NCBI RefSeq assembly: GCF_001238295.1
Contig: NZ_LGXZ01000006.1
Coordinates: 62,001-126,000 of the forward strand
Direction: 5' to 3'
From: Ruegeria sp. 6PALISEP08
Lineage (GTDB): Bacteria; Pseudomonadota; Alphaproteobacteria; Rhodobacterales; Rhodobacteraceae
DNA length: 64,000 nucleotides
The translations under genes and the position numbers were made by a program. This document shows, piece by piece, positions 24,900 to 33,600 of this stretch. Positions within the stretch are counted from its first letter, which is position 1, and each line of letters opens with the position of its first letter. The notes under the pieces were generated by a model. That model saw nothing but the letters and a program-made list of their open reading frames with translations, was not told where the DNA came from and did not search any database.

Positions 24900-26546
24900 A
24901 TGGCCGAGATTGAACGCGAAGCGATGGAATACGATGTGGTGATCGTGGGTGCAGGCCCCGCGGGCCTGTCTGCGGCCATTCGTCTGAAACAGCTGGATGC
25001 CGACCTGAACGTCGTGGTGCTGGAAAAGGGCTCGGAAGTTGGCGCGCACATCCTTTCGGGTGCGGTTCTTGATCCCTGCGGTCTGGATGCACTTATCCCG
25101 GACTGGAAAGAAAAAGGCGCACCGCTGAACGTGCCAGTTGAGGAAGACAACTTCTATATGCTGGGTGAAGCGGGCAAGATTCGCATCCCCAATTTCCCGA
25201 TGCCGCCACTGATGAACAACCACGGCAACTATATCGTCTCGATGGGCAATGTCTGCCGCTGGATGGCCGAGCAAGCCGAAGAGTTGGGCGTCGAAATCTT
25301 CCCGGGCATGGCGTGCTCGGAAATGGTTTATGGCGACAATGGCGAAGTCAAAGGCGTGGTTGCCGGTGTCTTTGGTCTGGAAGCTGACGGCTCTTACGGC
25401 CCCAACACCGAGCCGGGCATGGAGTTGCACGGCAAATACGTCTTCCTGTCGGAAGGTGTGCGCGGTTCGCTGTCCAAAGAAGTCATTGCGAAGTATGACC
25501 TGTCTGCCGGTAAGGAGCCGCAGAAGTACGGCGTCGGAATGAAAGAGATCTGGGAGATCGACCCTGCCAAGCACAAGGAAGGCCGCGTCACGCACACCAT
25601 GGGCTGGCCGCTGGGCAGCAATGCAGGTGGCGGGTCGTTCATCTATCACCTTGAAAACAATCAGGTGTATGTCGGTTTTGTGGTTCACCTGAACTACAAG
25701 AACCCGCACCTGTACCCCTACATGGAATTCCAGCGCTTCAAGCATCACCCGATGGTGGCCGAACTGCTGAAAGGCGGCAAGCGTGTCTCATATGGTGCCC
25801 GTGCGATCACCGAAGGCGGCTTTCAGTCGATGCCGAAACTGGTTGCTCCAGGTGTGGCGCTGCTGGGCTGCTCAGCCGGCATGGTCAACGTGCCGCGCAT
25901 CAAGGGCAACCATAACGCAATGCTATCCGGTAAAGCCGCAGCCGAGGCCGCGTTCGATGCGATCAAGGCCGATCGTTCGGGTGACGAACTGACCGCCTAT
26001 GAAGCCGACGTGCGCGAAGGCGCGATTGGCAGCGACCTGAAGAAGGTACGCAACGTCAAGCCACTGTGGTCAAAATACGGCCTGACCGCCTCACTGGTGT
26101 TGGGCGGCATGGACATGTGGACCAACACGCTGGGCTTCTCGGTGTTGGGTACGCTGGGCCATGGCAAGAACGACGCAGAGTCGACCGAGGATGCAAGCAA
26201 GCACCAGCCGATCGACTATCCGAAACCTGATGGTGTGCTGTCCTTCGACCGCCTGACCAACGTGTCTTTCGCGGCGACCAATCATGAGGAAAGCCAGCCC
26301 TGCCACCTGAAGCTGGCCGACCCCGAGATCCCGGTCAAAGTGAACCTGCCCAAGTTCGATGAACCGGCGCAGCGCTACTGTCCGGCGGGCGTATACGAGA
26401 TGGTGGAGGATGAAAGCGGTCCGCGATTCGTCATTAACTTCCAGAACTGCGTGCACTGCAAAACCTGCGACATCAAGGATCCCAGCCAGAATATCACGTG
26501 GACAACGCCGCAGGGTGGGGACGGTCCGAACTACCCTAATATGTAA
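24900..26546 (+). CDS. Electron transfer flavoprotein-ubiquinone oxidoreductase
   Basis: A 548-residue membrane-associated FAD/[4Fe-4S] enzyme. The FAD dinucleotide motif is VGAGPAGLSAAIRLK (16-30). The middle contains GCSAGMVNVPRIKGNHNAM. The C-terminus carries YCPAGVYE and NCVHCKTCDIKDP, the four cysteines that hold the [4Fe-4S] cluster. It passes electrons from reduced ETF, produced by acyl-CoA and other dehydrogenases, to ubiquinone. The acyl-CoA dehydrogenase at 9863 would feed it through ETF. The etfAB genes are not in the window. Length and order match the single-subunit ETF-QO family throughout. Confidence 0.95.
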   Translation: MAEIEREAMEYDVVIVGAGPAGLSAAIRLKQLDADLNVVVLEKGSEVGAHILSGAVLDPCGLDALIPDWKEKGAPLNVPVEEDNFYMLGEAGKIRIPNFPMPPLMNNHGNYIVSMGNVCRWMAEQAEELGVEIFPGMACSEMVYGDNGEVKGVVAGVFGLEADGSYGPNTEPGMELHGKYVFLSEGVRGSLSKEVIAKYDLSAGKEPQKYGVGMKEIWEIDPAKHKEGRVTHTMGWPLGSNAGGGSFIYHLENNQVYVGFVVHLNYKNPHLYPYMEFQRFKHHPMVAELLKGGKRVSYGARAITEGGFQSMPKLVAPGVALLGCSAGMVNVPRIKGNHNAMLSGKAAAEAAFDAIKADRSGDELTAYEADVREGAIGSDLKKVRNVKPLWSKYGLTASLVLGGMDMWTNTLGFSVLGTLGHGKNDAESTEDASKHQPIDYPKPDGVLSFDRLTNVSFAATNHEESQPCHLKLADPEIPVKVNLPKFDEPAQRYCPAGVYEMVEDESGPRFVINFQNCVHCKTCDIKDPSQNITWTTPQGGDGPNYPNM

Positions 26547-26650
26547 GCGAAAAAGCGGGCACTGGCAGGGTCGTGAAGGCTCTGCCATTGCCTCTTGCCA
26601 GCCAAAGCCCTAGCTTGAATGTCAGTCAACGATAGCAAGGCAGGATTTCG

Positions 26651-28363
26651 GTGGTTTCCCTCGTTCGTCGCGCGGCTTTGTCCGTGCTGCTCATGTCGTC
26701 GGTCGCAGTACCGGCTTACTCAGACTCGGGCGCAGGGTCATATTTGGCCGGGCGACAGGCAATCTACGAAAGTGATTATGCCGCAGCCGAGCGGTATTAT
26801 GCCCAAGCACTGAAGTTCGATTCCCAAAATCCCCTTTTGTTGGAAAGCGTTGTTGTGGCGCGCCTGGCATTGGGCGAGATCGAACGCGCATTGCCGGTCG
26901 CCCAACAAATCGAAGCAGCCAACCTGCCCAGCCAGGGCGCACGCATGGTGATTGCGGCCAATCTGATTGCAGAAGGCAAATACGACGTCCTTCTGGCCCG
27001 CGACCCTGAAACACAGGGTGTCGGGCCATTGGTGGACGGGTTGATGATCGCTTGGGCCAACTTGGCGCAGGGTGAGATGACAAAGGCGATGGAGCAGTTT
27101 GATGCCGTTGCCACGCAAGAGGGCCTGAGGGAATTTGCGTTGTATCACAAGGCTATGGCTCTGGCCTCGATCGGCGATTTTGAAGGTGCCGAGGCGGTCT
27201 TTGCAGCCAATGACGGCGCGATTGCACGCTTTACGCGTCGGGCGGCTTTGGCACGAACCGAGGTCCTGTCGCAACTGGATCAGAACGAAGACGCAATTCA
27301 GTTCCTAGAAGATGTCTTCGTCGCAGGCAGCGATCCGACCATCGAAAACTATACCAGCCAGTTGGAGGCGGGTGAAACGTTGCCCTTTACCCATATCCGT
27401 TCTGCTCAGGATGGTATGGCCGAGATTTTCTTTTCCGTTGGTGTCGCGCTGAACGCTGAGGCGTCGCCGGACTATGTTCTTCTTTACACACGATTGGCCA
27501 GTTTTCTGCGCCCAGGTCACGTGGATGCCATTCTGCTGAGCGCAGACCTACTCGACCAGCTGGAGCAATACGACCTGGCGGTTGCGGCCTATCGTACGGT
27601 TCCGGCGGACAGCAACGATCACCACGCGGCAGAGCTGGGTCGGGCCGAGGTTCTGGACCGCTCGGGTAAAACCGATGCTGCCGTTGAGGTGCTGCAAAAC
27701 CTGGCAACGCAAGATCCTGACCTTCCGGGTGTGCATGTGGCATTGGCCGATCTGCAACGGCGTCAGGAAAACTATCAGGCGGCAGTGACGTCTTATGACA
27801 CGGCAATCGCGCTGACAGACAATGCGGCAGGGGGCAACTGGTTCTTGCACTATGCCCGCGGCATCAGCCACGAGCGGCTGAAACAGTGGGACGAGGCCGA
27901 AGCAGATTTCCGCCGTGCTCTTGAGCTGAACCCGGATCAGCCGCAAGTTCTGAATTATCTGGGCTATTCCCTTGTCGAGCGCAAAGAGAAACTGGACGAG
28001 GCGCTGGACATGATTCAACGCGCCGCCGCGGCCCGTCCGGACAGCGGTTACATTGTCGACAGCCTGGGCTGGGTCCTATTCCGTCTGGGTCGCTATGACG
28101 AAGCTGTTGAGCAGATGGAGCGTGCCGTAGAGCTGATGCCGGTCGATCCGGTGGTGAATGACCATCTGGGCGATGTCTATTGGGCAGTGGGCCGGGCGCG
28201 TGAGGCCGAATTCCAGTGGAAACGGGCGCTGTCTTTTATCGACCCGGAAGATACCGATAGTGAGGCCGACCCGGATCGTATTAGGCGCAAGATCGAGGTG
28301 GGGCTGGATGCCGTGCTGGCCGAAGAGGGTGCCGAACCTTTGAAAGTCGCTAATGGAAATTGA
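26651..28363 (+). CDS. Exported TPR-repeat protein
   Basis: A 570-residue protein starting at GTG 26651, with a signal peptide (about 1-24, ending AYSDS). It then consists almost wholly of tetratricopeptide-like helical pairs. The clearest are near the C-terminus: AEADFRRALELNPDQPQVLNYLGY, MIQRAAAARPDSGYIVDSLGWV and AVEQMERAVELMPVDPVVNDHLGD. Such proteins act as periplasmic or outer-membrane-associated scaffolds, for example in cell-envelope or peptidoglycan complexes. ispE begins 11 bases before its stop, so the two are translationally coupled, a common arrangement in alphaproteobacteria. Confidence 0.88.
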   Translation: MVSLVRRAALSVLLMSSVAVPAYSDSGAGSYLAGRQAIYESDYAAAERYYAQALKFDSQNPLLLESVVVARLALGEIERALPVAQQIEAANLPSQGARMVIAANLIAEGKYDVLLARDPETQGVGPLVDGLMIAWANLAQGEMTKAMEQFDAVATQEGLREFALYHKAMALASIGDFEGAEAVFAANDGAIARFTRRAALARTEVLSQLDQNEDAIQFLEDVFVAGSDPTIENYTSQLEAGETLPFTHIRSAQDGMAEIFFSVGVALNAEASPDYVLLYTRLASFLRPGHVDAILLSADLLDQLEQYDLAVAAYRTVPADSNDHHAAELGRAEVLDRSGKTDAAVEVLQNLATQDPDLPGVHVALADLQRRQENYQAAVTSYDTAIALTDNAAGGNWFLHYARGISHERLKQWDEAEADFRRALELNPDQPQVLNYLGYSLVERKEKLDEALDMIQRAAAARPDSGYIVDSLGWVLFRLGRYDEAVEQMERAVELMPVDPVVNDHLGDVYWAVGRAREAEFQWKRALSFIDPEDTDSEADPDRIRRKIEVGLDAVLAEEGAEPLKVANGN

Positions 28364-29174
28364 GGCGTTTGCGCCCGCCAAGATCAACCTGACCCTACAT
28401 GTGACCGGTCGCCGGGACGACGGCTATCATTTGTTGGATTCGCTGGTGGTCTTTGCAGACATGGGCGATCAGCTGACGTTTGAACCCGGACCTGCATTGT
28501 CCATGGATGTGCGCGGAGAGTTTGCCAATGGGGTTCCCACGGACGACCGCAATCTGGTGTGGAAAGCAGCCGAGGGCATTGGTTGGACCGGGCATATCGA
28601 GCTTAGCAAATCTTTGCCTCACGGGGCGGGTATCGGGGGCGGTTCGTCGGATGCCGCTACCACACTTCGGACTTTGGCGGAGCAAGGTTTTGATGTTCCA
28701 CCGAATTTGCCGTTGTCATTGGGGGCAGATGTGCCCGTCTGTCAGGCGGGCCGAGCGATCAGGATGCAGGGCATTGGTGACCGATTGGTTGATGTGAACC
28801 TTCCGCACCTGCCGGCCCTATTGGTCAATCCGAACATACCAGTGCCGACAGGCGCCGTTTTCAACGCGCTGGCGTCCAGAGACAATCCACCGATGCCAGA
28901 GTGTATCCCTGAATTCGAAAGTGCTTACGATTGCGCCCAGTGGCTGCGCGAACAGCGAAACGATCTGGAGCAGCCTGCCATGGCAGTTGCGCCCGAGATC
29001 GAGCAGGTTCTGGATGAGTTGAGCACGACCAATCGCGCCCTTGTGGCGCGCATGTCGGGGTCGGGGTCAACCTGCTTTGCGCTTTACCCGACGATGAAAG
29101 ACGCACATTTCGCAGCCTATGAGATCGGCGCAGCCCATTCTGGTTGGTGGTGCCGCGCCACTCAGCTTAATTGA
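28353..29174 (+). CDS. ispE: 4-diphosphocytidyl-2-C-methyl-D-erythritol kinase
   Basis: A 273-residue GHMP kinase. The N-terminal FAPAKINLTLHV, the ATP-binding LPHGAGIGGGSSDAA (about 87-101) and the C-terminal ARMSGSGSTCFALY are hallmarks of IspE. It phosphorylates CDP-methylerythritol in the MEP isoprenoid pathway. The convergent downstream gene encodes a polyprenyl diphosphate synthase that uses the products of this pathway, although it is on the other strand. The start overlaps the TPR gene by 11 bases, and the 3' end overlaps the synthase gene by eight bases. Confidence 0.96.
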   Translation: MEIEAFAPAKINLTLHVTGRRDDGYHLLDSLVVFADMGDQLTFEPGPALSMDVRGEFANGVPTDDRNLVWKAAEGIGWTGHIELSKSLPHGAGIGGGSSDAATTLRTLAEQGFDVPPNLPLSLGADVPVCQAGRAIRMQGIGDRLVDVNLPHLPALLVNPNIPVPTGAVFNALASRDNPPMPECIPEFESAYDCAQWLREQRNDLEQPAMAVAPEIEQVLDELSTTNRALVARMSGSGSTCFALYPTMKDAHFAAYEIGAAHSGWWCRATQLN

Positions 29175-30165
29175 GGCGCGAGACCACGTAATCGGCCAGG
29201 TCATGCAGCAGGCTGCGAATCTCGTGATCAGGCAACAGGTCCAATGCGGCTTTGGCTTTTTTGACCCAACCCAAAGCGTCTTTCCGGGTTTCCTCAAGCG
29301 TGGCGTATTTTTCCATCAGCCGCAGCGCATGATCCAGATCGCCGTCCTGCTGACGACCCTTTTCAATGGTACGCTCCCAGAAGGTGCGCTCTTCGGGTGT
29401 GGCTTGAGCCACGGCTTTGATCACTGGAAGGGTCAGCTTGCGTTCGCGGAAATCATCGCCCACGTTCTTACCGGTTGCCTTGCTGTCGCCCTGATAGTCT
29501 AGCAGGTCGTCCGCTATCTGGAAAGCGATGCCCAATGAGTCACCGTAGTCGAACAGGGCTTTGACCTGTTCTTCCGACGCGCCAGCGATCACGCCGCCGA
29601 CCTCGGTCGCAGCAGAGAACAACGCGGCTGTCTTGCCGCGTACGACCTGCAAATAAACGCTTTCATCCGTGCGCAGATCAGTTGCCGCCGTCATCTGCAA
29701 CACTTCGCCTTCTGCAATGGTGGCCGAGGCGTTGGCCAGAATGTCCAATACCCGAAGTGAGCCGGTTTCGACCATCAGTTGGAAGCTACGCGAAAACAGG
29801 TAATCGCCGACCAGAACGCTGGATTTGTTATCCCACAGCAGATTTGCGGTTGGACGACCGCGTCGTTTATCGCTTTCGTCCACCACGTCGTCATGCAGCA
29901 GGGTCGCGGTGTGAATAAATTCAACAGTAGCGGCAAGGCGCACATGGTGGTCGCCAGCATAGCCGAACAGATGCGCGGCGGCCAATGTCAGCATTGGACG
30001 CAGACGCTTTCCACCCGCTTCAACAAGATGCTGAGTCACCTCGGGGATACGCGGCGCGTGGTCCGACGCCATCCGTGTGCGGATCAGGCCATTCACGGCC
30101 TCCATCTCACCCGCCAACAGTTCAGCGAGGCGCTCATGCGGTTTTGAGATCATGTCGACGGTCAT
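29167..30165 (-). CDS. ispB: Polyprenyl (octa/decaprenyl) diphosphate synthase
   Basis: A 332-residue trans-prenyltransferase. The first aspartate-rich motif is DDVVD (92-96) preceded by IHTATLLH, and the second is DDLLD (219-223). GGKRLRP (51-57) binds isopentenyl diphosphate. Long-chain synthases of this type make the ubiquinone side chain, which is C50 in most Rhodobacterales; the exact chain length cannot be read reliably here. The ATG at 30165 follows AGGAG. The gene diverges from the DUF2007 gene across 56 bases and is tail to tail with ispE. Confidence 0.93.
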   Translation of the reverse strand: MTVDMISKPHERLAELLAGEMEAVNGLIRTRMASDHAPRIPEVTQHLVEAGGKRLRPMLTLAAAHLFGYAGDHHVRLAATVEFIHTATLLHDDVVDESDKRRGRPTANLLWDNKSSVLVGDYLFSRSFQLMVETGSLRVLDILANASATIAEGEVLQMTAATDLRTDESVYLQVVRGKTAALFSAATEVGGVIAGASEEQVKALFDYGDSLGIAFQIADDLLDYQGDSKATGKNVGDDFRERKLTLPVIKAVAQATPEERTFWERTIEKGRQQDGDLDHALRLMEKYATLEETRKDALGWVKKAKAALDLLPDHEIRSLLHDLADYVVSRLN

Positions 30166-30221
30166 CACACTCCTGATACAAGGCTCGACTTCCGCCTCGC
30201 CTTGCCCTTACATCCATCCCC

Positions 30222-30437
30222 ATGAAAGAACTACTGCGCAGTACCGATCCAACAATCCTGGCCTTTGCATCCGCTCTCCTTGAGGGCGAGGATATAGACT
30301 GCTTTCAGATGGACGTAAATATGAGCATCCTCGAAGGTGGTATCGGAATCTTCCCCCGGCGCCTCATGGTTCGGGCCGAAGACCTGACCCGGGCCGAGCG
30401 TGTAATGCGCGATAATGAGATTCCGCTGGGCCGATGA
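30222..30437 (+). CDS. DUF2007 family small protein
   Basis: A 71-residue soluble protein with the DUF2007 pattern: a beta-alpha-beta fold starting MKELLRSTDPTILAFASALLEG, a central DCFQMDVNMS, and VRAEDLTRAERVMRD at the end. Family members resemble the PII-like/ACT-type folds and are called putative signal transducers, without proven function. Its stop overlaps the start of the methyltransferase gene by four bases (ATGA), so both are made together. Confidence 0.85.
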   Translation: MKELLRSTDPTILAFASALLEGEDIDCFQMDVNMSILEGGIGIFPRRLMVRAEDLTRAERVMRDNEIPLGR

Positions 30438-31198
30438 CCCGCTTTGATGACAAAGAATTGACCTGCAACGATTTCCTGGGTGGCCAGATTCGCTTGTTGC
30501 AACCCGTGTCGGGGTATCGCGCCGGGGTAGACCCGGTTTTGCTGGCCGCGTCTGTTCCTGCTAAGGCCGGGCAGTCCGTATTGGAACTGGGATGTGGTGC
30601 CGGAGCGGCCATTCTGTGTCTGTCGGCACGGGTTCCCGGCCTTCATTTGACAGGTATCGAATTGCAACAGGCTTATGCCGATCTGGCGCGCCGGAACGCG
30701 GAGATCAACAGTGTGGAACTGGATTTGATTGAGGCAGACCTATCCGCTTTGCCTGCCGAGATCCGGCAGCGACAGTTCGATCACGTCATTGCCAATCCCC
30801 CCTATTACCGCGCCGGAGCGCATAGTCGCGCCCGCGACGCTGGCCGAAGCATTGCTTTGGGGGAAGACACCCCCTTGCATGACTGGATTTCTGTCGCGGC
30901 CAAACGTCTGGCCCCGCAAGGGTATCTGCATATGGTCCAGAAGGCAGATCGCCTGCCGGACATGATAGTGGCCTGTGCGGGCAAACTGGGCTCGGTTGAA
31001 GTGTTGCCGCTCTGCGCACGCGCGGGTCGAGAGGCCGAACTGGTCATATTGCGGGCTCGCAAGGGGGGGCGTGCGGCATTTCGCCTCCATGCGCCATTGA
31101 TTTTGCATGCGGGCGAGCGCCACGAAACAGATGGCGAAAGCTATACCGAGCAGGTTTCCGCAGTTCTACGGCAGGCCGCCCCGTTGCCCCGGTTCTGA
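30434..31198 (+). CDS. tRNA1(Val) adenine-N6 methyltransferase-like enzyme
   Basis: A 254-residue class I SAM-dependent methyltransferase. It shows the SAM-binding VLELGCGAGAAILCLSAR motif, the acidic IEL loop and the catalytic NPPYY tetrad, which marks N6-adenine or N5-glutamine methyltransferases. The N-terminal GGQIRLLQPVSGYRAGVDPVLLAASV segment matches the TrmN6/YfiC group that modifies A37 of tRNA-Val. Alphaproteobacterial homologs are little tested, so substrate specificity is inferred. It is coupled with the DUF2007 gene upstream. Confidence 0.85.
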   Translation: MTRFDDKELTCNDFLGGQIRLLQPVSGYRAGVDPVLLAASVPAKAGQSVLELGCGAGAAILCLSARVPGLHLTGIELQQAYADLARRNAEINSVELDLIEADLSALPAEIRQRQFDHVIANPPYYRAGAHSRARDAGRSIALGEDTPLHDWISVAAKRLAPQGYLHMVQKADRLPDMIVACAGKLGSVEVLPLCARAGREAELVILRARKGGRAAFRLHAPLILHAGERHETDGESYTEQVSAVLRQAAPLPRF

Positions 31199-31291
31199 CG
31201 TCCATCGGCAATGACCAGCCTATTTTGTCGGATTTATTACAGATTCCGTGCTTGTGCAGCGTGACAGGGTGGAAACGATGTGGTCAACTTC

Positions 31292-31314
31292 TTACGTGAC
31301 ATACAGACACGTAA
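31292..31314. promoter_or_regulatory. Inverted repeat TTACGTG-N9-CACGTAA upstream of ydcH
   Basis: A perfect 7-base inverted repeat (31292-31298 and 31308-31314) with a nine-base spacer lies 15 bases before the YdcH start and directly before its ribosome-binding site. The half-site spacing of 16 bases fits a dimeric regulator, or the repeat could form a hairpin in the leader. No regulator is assigned. Confidence 0.45.
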
Positions 31315-31329
31315 ACAAGGAGGATCGCA

Positions 31330-31494
31330 ATGAGCGTGAGCGCACATCTGACGGAACTGAAGAAAAAGCACGAATCTCTCGGTCTCGAAGTGGAACAAGC
31401 CCAACGCTCGCCGGGCATTGATGATCTCCATATAGCTCAGTTAAAGAAACAGAAGCTCAAACTCAAAGAAGAGATCGAACGCCTGTCCGCTTAA
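31330..31494 (+). CDS. YdcH family (DUF465) small protein
   Basis: A 54-residue, highly charged protein preceded by a strong ribosome-binding site (AAGGAGG ending eight bases before the ATG). The sequence is a helical hairpin: HLTELKKKHESLGLEVEQA, a turn with SPGIDDL, then AQLKKQKLKLKEEIERL. This is the DUF465/YdcH pattern, common in alphaproteobacteria and of unknown function. It has its own upstream region with an inverted repeat. Its stop overlaps the convergent exporter stop by three to four bases. Confidence 0.88.
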   Translation: MSVSAHLTELKKKHESLGLEVEQAQRSPGIDDLHIAQLKKQKLKLKEEIERLSA

Positions 31495-32357
31495 GCTTTC
31501 AGGCTGGCGCGGGCCGCGATCAAGGCCCCGCCAGTGATCAGAAAGGCCGCAATCGCCAGACCCCAGGACGGGGCGGTGATTCCGGCGACCACCAAAGCAA
31601 GGGTCGACAATAACGGAGCCGCATAAGATGAGGTTCCGAGGATTTGAATGTCGCCTTGCTTGACCCCAATATCCCAAACATAAAACGCCGCTCCGACAGG
31701 CCCCAGGCCAAGCGCCAGAACCGAGACCCAGCCAAGGGTTGTGTCTGGAAATACCGTGTCTTCCAAAGCCAGATGTAGCAGGCCAGACGCCAGCGCGGCT
31801 GCAAGGCAAAAAACCGCGACCGAACTGGTTGGTGTATCACCCAGTTTGCGCGACAGGACGGAATAGCCCGACCATGTCAGCGCGCAGAGCAGGGCCAATG
31901 CGTATCCGGGCAAGTGTTGTGCCTGAAAACCTGCCCCGCCGCCGCCTGCGATGATCACAGCAGCCCCTGCAAAGCCAAGACAGGCCCCGATCAGATGCCC
32001 GATGCGCAGATGTTCACCCGGAAGCAGTCCCGACATAAGCACGATGAGCAGAGGCCAGAGATAGGCGATCAACCCAGCCTCGGCCGCGGGGGCCATGCGC
32101 AGGGCTGAAAAATACAGCGCGTGATAGCCAAACAGACCCAAAGTACCAAACAGGTAAGTGGTCCAGGGAACCTTTTTCAAACCACTCAACCCGCCGGTTG
32201 CCGTCGCCCAGATCAGACCCAAAGCGCCGCCGATCGTAAAGCATATTGTGTTCAGCAGAAGAGGCGGTGTGGGCGCAGACCCTACAGTGAACAACGCCAG
32301 TAAGGACCACAGTAAAACGGCCACAAAACCGATAGCCGTTGCACGCATTTTGGTCAT
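31491..32357 (-). CDS. EamA/DMT family exporter (YddG-like)
   Basis: A 288-residue membrane protein with ten predicted helices arranged as two EamA repeats, for example ALRMAPAAEAGLIAYLWPLLIVLMSG in the first and GPVGAAFYVWDIGVKQGDI in the second. The YLWPLLIVL segment is typical of the YddG-type branch that exports aromatic amino acids, but specificity is uncertain. The start overlaps the stop of the LysR gene by four bases, so regulator and exporter form one transcript and the regulator may respond to the exported compound. Confidence 0.87.
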   Translation of the reverse strand: MTKMRATAIGFVAVLLWSLLALFTVGSAPTPPLLLNTICFTIGGALGLIWATATGGLSGLKKVPWTTYLFGTLGLFGYHALYFSALRMAPAAEAGLIAYLWPLLIVLMSGLLPGEHLRIGHLIGACLGFAGAAVIIAGGGGAGFQAQHLPGYALALLCALTWSGYSVLSRKLGDTPTSSVAVFCLAAALASGLLHLALEDTVFPDTTLGWVSVLALGLGPVGAAFYVWDIGVKQGDIQILGTSSYAAPLLSTLALVVAGITAPSWGLAIAAFLITGGALIAARASLKA

Positions 32358-33301
32358 AGGGGGAAAACCTCTTCAATCGGTATGATTTTGAACTCATCCG
32401 ATATATGCGCGGTTTTTTCAATTTCAGTCAGGAACCAATCGCGAAAAGCTGCGATCTGAGGTTTTTTCTCGGCCCCCGGAAGGCACAAGAACCGGAACCG
32501 ACCTTTGGTTTCCAAGGCTGTTTTGAACGGCGCAACCAATCGGCCTTCGGTCAGATCCTTGAGAATCATGGCGCGCCGCCCAAGTGCCACGCCAACACCG
32601 GCGACGGCAGCATCGATCGCGTGATCGGCATTGGAAAAATGCGCTCCATGGGTTGGGGTGAAATCGATGCCCACGGCGCGAAACCAGGCGGGCCAGTCGC
32701 AGGGTGGGGTCAGAAAGCTGATCGACTCGTCATGGATCAAAGGGGCTTTTTGCAGGCTATCCGGAGTGGGGAATTGTTCCGCCAATTCCAGGGTCATGAC
32801 AGGGGTCAGCCATTCCTTACGCACAGGAACAGAGTACAACCCTTCGTCTGCCGCGTTGCCGAAACGGATGGCGACATCCACGTCGTCCCGCTCAAGGTCC
32901 ATGTTGCGCAGCGTAGCCGAGAATTTCAGATCGATTTCAGGATGCGCGCGGGCGAACTCGTACAGCCGTGGGGCCAGCCATTTGGCCGTCAGCGCGGGAC
33001 CTGCGGTAACGGTCAGGCTGTTGTTGTCTTCCTGCCTTCGCACTGCGCGCCATGCGGATTGCAATATTGCAAAGCCTTCAGACGCACCAGGAGCAAGAGC
33101 GCGACCTGCCTCGGTCAGTTCAACGGCGCGGTTCAAACGGCGAAACAGCGGTCGCCCCAGATGTTCCTCAAGCGATTTGATCTGAAAGGACAGGGCGGCT
33201 GGTGTTACATGCAATTCCTCTGCCGCCTTCGCGAAAGACATGTGCCGGGCCGCGGCGTCAAACGCACGGAGCGCGGTCAGCGGTGGAAGATAGTCACTCA
33301 T
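32354..33301 (-). CDS. LysR family regulator (GcvA-like)
   Basis: The ATG at 33301 (MSDYLPPLTALRAFDAAARH) gives 315 residues and matches GcvA-like regulators from the first residues; the open frame runs 21 codons further but has no homology. The winged HTH includes SFAKAAEELHVTPAALSFQIKSLE. The C-terminal domain carries VTAGPALTAKWLAPRL and the DVAIRFG motif of the effector-binding fold. It is followed directly by the EamA exporter gene and diverges from the 36-residue ORF, so the 111-base gap may hold its operator. Confidence 0.9.
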   Translation of the reverse strand: MSDYLPPLTALRAFDAAARHMSFAKAAEELHVTPAALSFQIKSLEEHLGRPLFRRLNRAVELTEAGRALAPGASEGFAILQSAWRAVRRQEDNNSLTVTAGPALTAKWLAPRLYEFARAHPEIDLKFSATLRNMDLERDDVDVAIRFGNAADEGLYSVPVRKEWLTPVMTLELAEQFPTPDSLQKAPLIHDESISFLTPPCDWPAWFRAVGIDFTPTHGAHFSNADHAIDAAVAGVGVALGRRAMILKDLTEGRLVAPFKTALETKGRFRFLCLPGAEKKPQIAAFRDWFLTEIEKTAHISDEFKIIPIEEVFPL

Positions 33302-33412
33302 AGTGAAGTAAATCTTAACTGAAGACCCAAGAAAGCTCGTTTGTCGGCTTATAATTAGAAGCACATATTCGCATCAGGTCAAGCAAATCTAATTTGAAAC
33401 AAGGAGACGGCC

Positions 33413-33523
33413 ATGATCGAGATGACGACAAATCCCGCCGCCCAGATGGCGATTCTGCGCGCCCATCAAGAGCGCAGCCAGGTGGTCTGGCAGTTTTGGG
33501 GATGGATTTTCGGTTCCCGCTGA
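33413..33523 (+). CDS. 36-residue conserved-looking micro-protein
   Basis: A short frame with a strong ribosome-binding site (AAGGAG ending seven bases before ATG 33413) and a good terminator 32 bases after its stop. The product begins MIEMTTNPAAQMAILRAHQERSQ and ends with the Trp-rich VVWQFWGWIFGSR. The last dozen residues could lie in a membrane. It is divergent from the lysR gene and might be a regulated small protein. The complete signal set (RBS, frame, terminator) is the evidence; no function is known to me. Confidence 0.6.
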   Translation: MIEMTTNPAAQMAILRAHQERSQVVWQFWGWIFGSR

Positions 33524-33555
33524 TCGCTGCGCGCGCGATCTTACGGGATAAGAAA

Positions 33556-33588
33556 GGGCCGGTCCAAATGGACCGGCCCGTTTTTTTT
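33556..33588 (+). terminator. Rho-independent terminator after the 36-residue ORF
   Basis: A perfect 10-base stem (GGGCCGGTCC at 33556-33565, GGACCGGCCC at 33570-33579) with loop AAAT, followed by G and eight Ts (33581-33588). It lies between the stop of the plus-strand ORF and the convergent phaB stop. The T tract serves the plus strand; on the minus strand the hairpin may weakly end phaB transcripts. Confidence 0.9.
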
Positions 33589-33600
33589 CTGATATACGGA

